Assembly (NCBI GenBank): GCA_030770545.1
Contig: CM061104.1
Coordinates: 9,495,001 to 9,559,000, forward strand
DNA: 64,000 nt
Source: Macropodus opercularis
Lineage: Eukaryota; Chordata; Actinopteri; Anabantiformes; Osphronemidae
Direction of reading: 5' to 3'
The notes beneath the pieces were generated by a model. It searched no databases. It was not told where the DNA came from and saw only the letters and a program-made list of their open reading frames with translations. How positions within the stretch are numbered: the first letter of the stretch is position 1; each line of letters opens with the position of its first letter. The position numbers and the translations under genes were made by a program. Shown piece by piece: positions 61,130-64,000 of this stretch.

Positions 61130-61440
61130 TGCAGTAAATTATTCAAAGAAGAAAAAAATTAAAGGAAAGAGAAAAAGGGAACGAAAACTGGTGGGAGGGC
61201 ACTGAGAAGAAGAGGAGAGACAGATAATAAGACGGAAGGGGAAGAAACTTTAAAGGAGAAAAAACACGCAAGTCTTTGTCGCCTCTTGGTCGCTAGGAGT
61301 GATGCCCTCGCTCCCACTCGCGCTACCTTTCCCCTGCTCCCGTTTCTCGATTCTTAGACACTTCTCATCTCTTTTTTTATGGCGACACGTTTCTCTTTCT
61401 CCAGCTTCCTCCTCCCACCTCCCTCCCAGTTTAAAATCCC
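61130..61440 (+). repeat. Second purine-to-pyrimidine switch
   Basis: About 61145-61265 is A/G-rich (GAGAAAAAGGGAACG, GAAGAAGAGGAGAGAC) and about 61270-61435 is C/T-rich (CTCCTCCCACCTCCCTCCCAG). The change occurs near 61270. Confidence 0.6.
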
Positions 61441-64000
61441 TGCTCGCTGCCTACCATACGTTAATAACTGTTTACTTCCCACTGAGAGCAATTAGGCTAA
61501 GAGAGCTTATGTCTTTTCTCCCTTCATACTCTTGAACCTTTAAGACTGGGTGTATAGTTTGAAGTCCATGTTTGGGGGCTTTAACTAGTTGGTACAGAAC
61601 ATGCAGCGTAGTGCTCTGCTGCAAACTGAAGTAACAGGATAGAAAGTTTGTTTGTGTAACGTACAAGAGAGTTTAATATATGAGTTTCACTGCTACTTAG
61701 GTGTAGATGTACTGTATGTAGGAGTATTTTTAAAACGATCAAACATAAATACAATTTAGCTTTTTTATTTTAAAGTATGTGTGACCTTGTTTTCCTTGAA
61801 TTTAAAGCTCCTGGTGTTGAGAAATGCTGCTAAACATCTATATGAATCTTAAAAAGCGATTAAATCCCTCAGCTATGCATTTGTACATTTCCTTCACGAG
61901 CTGCGGTGACATCAATGATATTGTGCCAAGGTCTCAGTCAGATTCAACGAGGGGCTAGTTAAACAACTAATGAAGAACGACATGAATGCTGCAAGGAATC
62001 ATGATCATAATGTAATGAAAGAACAGCAACTAAAATACATAACATGATATTCTGTAATCACTGGCTGGTGGGTATGTGAAGCTACAGCATTAGATTTTGT
62101 GACAGTCTTTATTATTTATGTGTATATACAGTAAATGTATATAGTCTTTGGTTTGACGATGCTCAACAGGCAAACTATTCTTTTTTTCCTCACCTTTAAT
62201 GAAGCAGGAGTTGATTCATGCCTGTCTGGTTTGTTCTGTCAGATGTGTGCTTTACATATTTGTCTGTAAAGTTGTTTTTCTCACTTATTGAAGGCGTCGT
62301 GCTCGCGTTCAGCGCAGGCTTGTTATTCCTGTTACGCTCCAGGTTGAAGGTTACGTTTACTCGTTATTACTCGGATGCCGCCTGCCTCGTTTTGTCCTCT
62401 ACTCATCTATATTGTTTGTAATAGCCATAATTAGGACAAACTGTTTTCAGGTAAAATTACTGTATCTTTTGCCACCAAATGGATCAAAATCTAATAAAAA
62501 TCTTTAACAACTGATGTAAAATGAGAGCTTTGAAAGGCAGCTTGACTTATTCATGTATTTACTTAACAGAGACACAGCTTATTTGCATTTCCTTCTTTTT
62601 CCACCGTCTATTACAGACTTTTACAATTTCACGACAGCCTCATTTACTGTTAACTGCAGCAATCAGTGACACCTCGCAGCGGAACGAAACACAAACAAAA
62701 AAAGTTCTGGATGTGTGGGAACACGAAATCCGGCCGAACAATTTAAACCCGTCTTCTCCGTCTTCTGCTCGGCTCGTGGTTATTTTAAACATAATTAGAG
62801 TGTGAGGCTAAATTCGTGGCATTTAAGGAATAATCAAGGAGCACAGTGGTTATGGCGACTAAACATGTCTCAGATTTGTGAAAGACATTTAAGAATTGAC
62901 AGTTCATGCAATAGTCTGACTCATTTGTGTTAAAAAGCCAATAATGAATCTTTCCTCTGCAAACCAATGCCACCAATAAGATATATGTGAACGCTCCTGC
63001 TGTCCACACGCTGCATGTGAGCATGAATGAGATCTGATGTGATGCTTTCCCACTTTGCTCGTCCTCTGTAGACTTTTTTCTTCCTGTGTCTGGGTATGTT
63101 TTCCTTTTCATCTCCTATTCTCGAGCTATCTATATAGGTTCTGTCTTTATCAAAGTGAATTAACAAGCGACGTTCTGATTAACTCCGCATGTGATACGCC
63201 GCCACATTGACACGAGAAACATAAAAGTAATTCCCTCTTTTTTCCAATTAGTTCTGACTTTGCTGTCTATAATTACAGACTTCTGAGTGCAGATATGTAT
63301 TCGACTTATCTATCCTGCAGTGATTTATGAAGCTTTAAGATGAAACCGCAGAAACGTTCAACTTTTTTCTGCTAATGCTGGGTTTTATTCTGACCTTCAG
63401 CATATGTACTGTAACTCGTTGAGGAGTGTAGTAGGGCCACCTTGTAATCCCAACAGGTGAGAGATGTTTTTCATTGTATCCCATCAAATTGATTGTTAAT
63501 CCAGGTCAACAGATTCGTCCCATGTTGGTTCATATCTCTCTAGACTTTGTTTCAACTTGTTCCAGTAGTAATTTTGTGTAAGTGATTCTAATTACACATT
63601 ATTCTGTGCCAAAGCATCAAGGGCAGCAACGTTCTCATTACCCCTAATGTAAACGCTAGGTGGTACTGAACTGTATGTGGGGGGCGTCTAGGTGGAGGCA
63701 TGCGTGTTTGTGTGTAAATCAGAGAGCCAGAGGGGGAGAGGAAGTCAGTGAGCGATGTATATTTTACCATTAATGTATACATTCCCAAGGGTAAGTCTGC
63801 TCAGTGTGTACATTCATTTGTTCGTTGACTGGAAAAACCTGCTCACAGTGGCCTGGAGCCTTGCGACATCGTTGTGTCATTGTGACAGCTCATCTCTTGA
63901 GCCTGACTCACGAAAGACACTCAGACCAGAACGTGGACCCAAAGAGAAAGCTCACAGATTTGGTTTTATAACGTTTTACTGTGCGATTTCGTGACCACAC
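61441..64000. other. Non-coding to the end of the window
   Basis: No gene recognised. The octamer ATTTGCAT at 62581-62588 and several ATTA cores (for example 63245-63275 and 63588-63640) lie in higher-complexity sequence that could be conserved regulatory DNA. Confidence 0.55.

Overview
This window is vertebrate, most likely teleost fish, nuclear DNA. The signs are very frequent (CA)n/(GT)n microsatellites, a decayed Tc1-type transposon, two copies of the L2-like LINE tail common in fish genomes, low coding density, and one intact intronless gene whose protein is clearly a SoxC transcription factor. I see no bacterial, plasmid or viral feature.

The only convincing protein-coding gene is sox4, on the minus strand at 24584-25831 (415 residues). 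It has the SoxC HMG box, a serine-rich middle and the conserved C-terminal activation domain ending in LVFTY. Fish usually carry two copies (sox4a and sox4b), and I cannot tell from memory which this is. Its inferred 3'UTR runs down to about 21970, with a distal poly(A) signal at 21986-21991. A promoter-like cluster (TATA-like, two CCAAT boxes, GC box) lies at 26440-26545. The inferred 5'UTR holds several upstream ATGs, including a five-codon uORF.

The rest is a gene desert of the kind that often surrounds developmental regulators. By region: 1-7.8 kb holds CA repeats, a CTCF-like motif, a purine tract and a POU/homeobox/E-box cluster. 7.8-12.2 kb holds two sets of strongly diverged, locally repeated sequences. 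16.0-16.7 kb is a CpG island with a consensus splice donor on each strand, the best candidate for an unannotated promoter. 17.55-18.91 kb is the dead Tc1-like element. 27-64 kb is non-coding, with simple repeats, a perfect 27-bp inverted repeat (40544-40604), a 46-bp minisatellite (49410-49580), a diverged 154-bp duplication (41.1-41.4 kb), two L2-like fragments (53.3 and 54.9 kb) and two purine-to-pyrimidine composition switches (35.3-36.1 and 61.1-61.4 kb).

Functionally, everything that can be tied to a gene is tied to sox4: its promoter and leader, its 3'UTR with candidate miRNA sites, and possible distal regulatory elements. The most interesting lead is the CpG island about 5.5 kb beyond the inferred sox4 3' end. 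It could start a lncRNA co-oriented with sox4 (as CASC15 lies downstream of SOX4 in human) or a transcript convergent with it. I found no clear evidence for a new multi-gene system.
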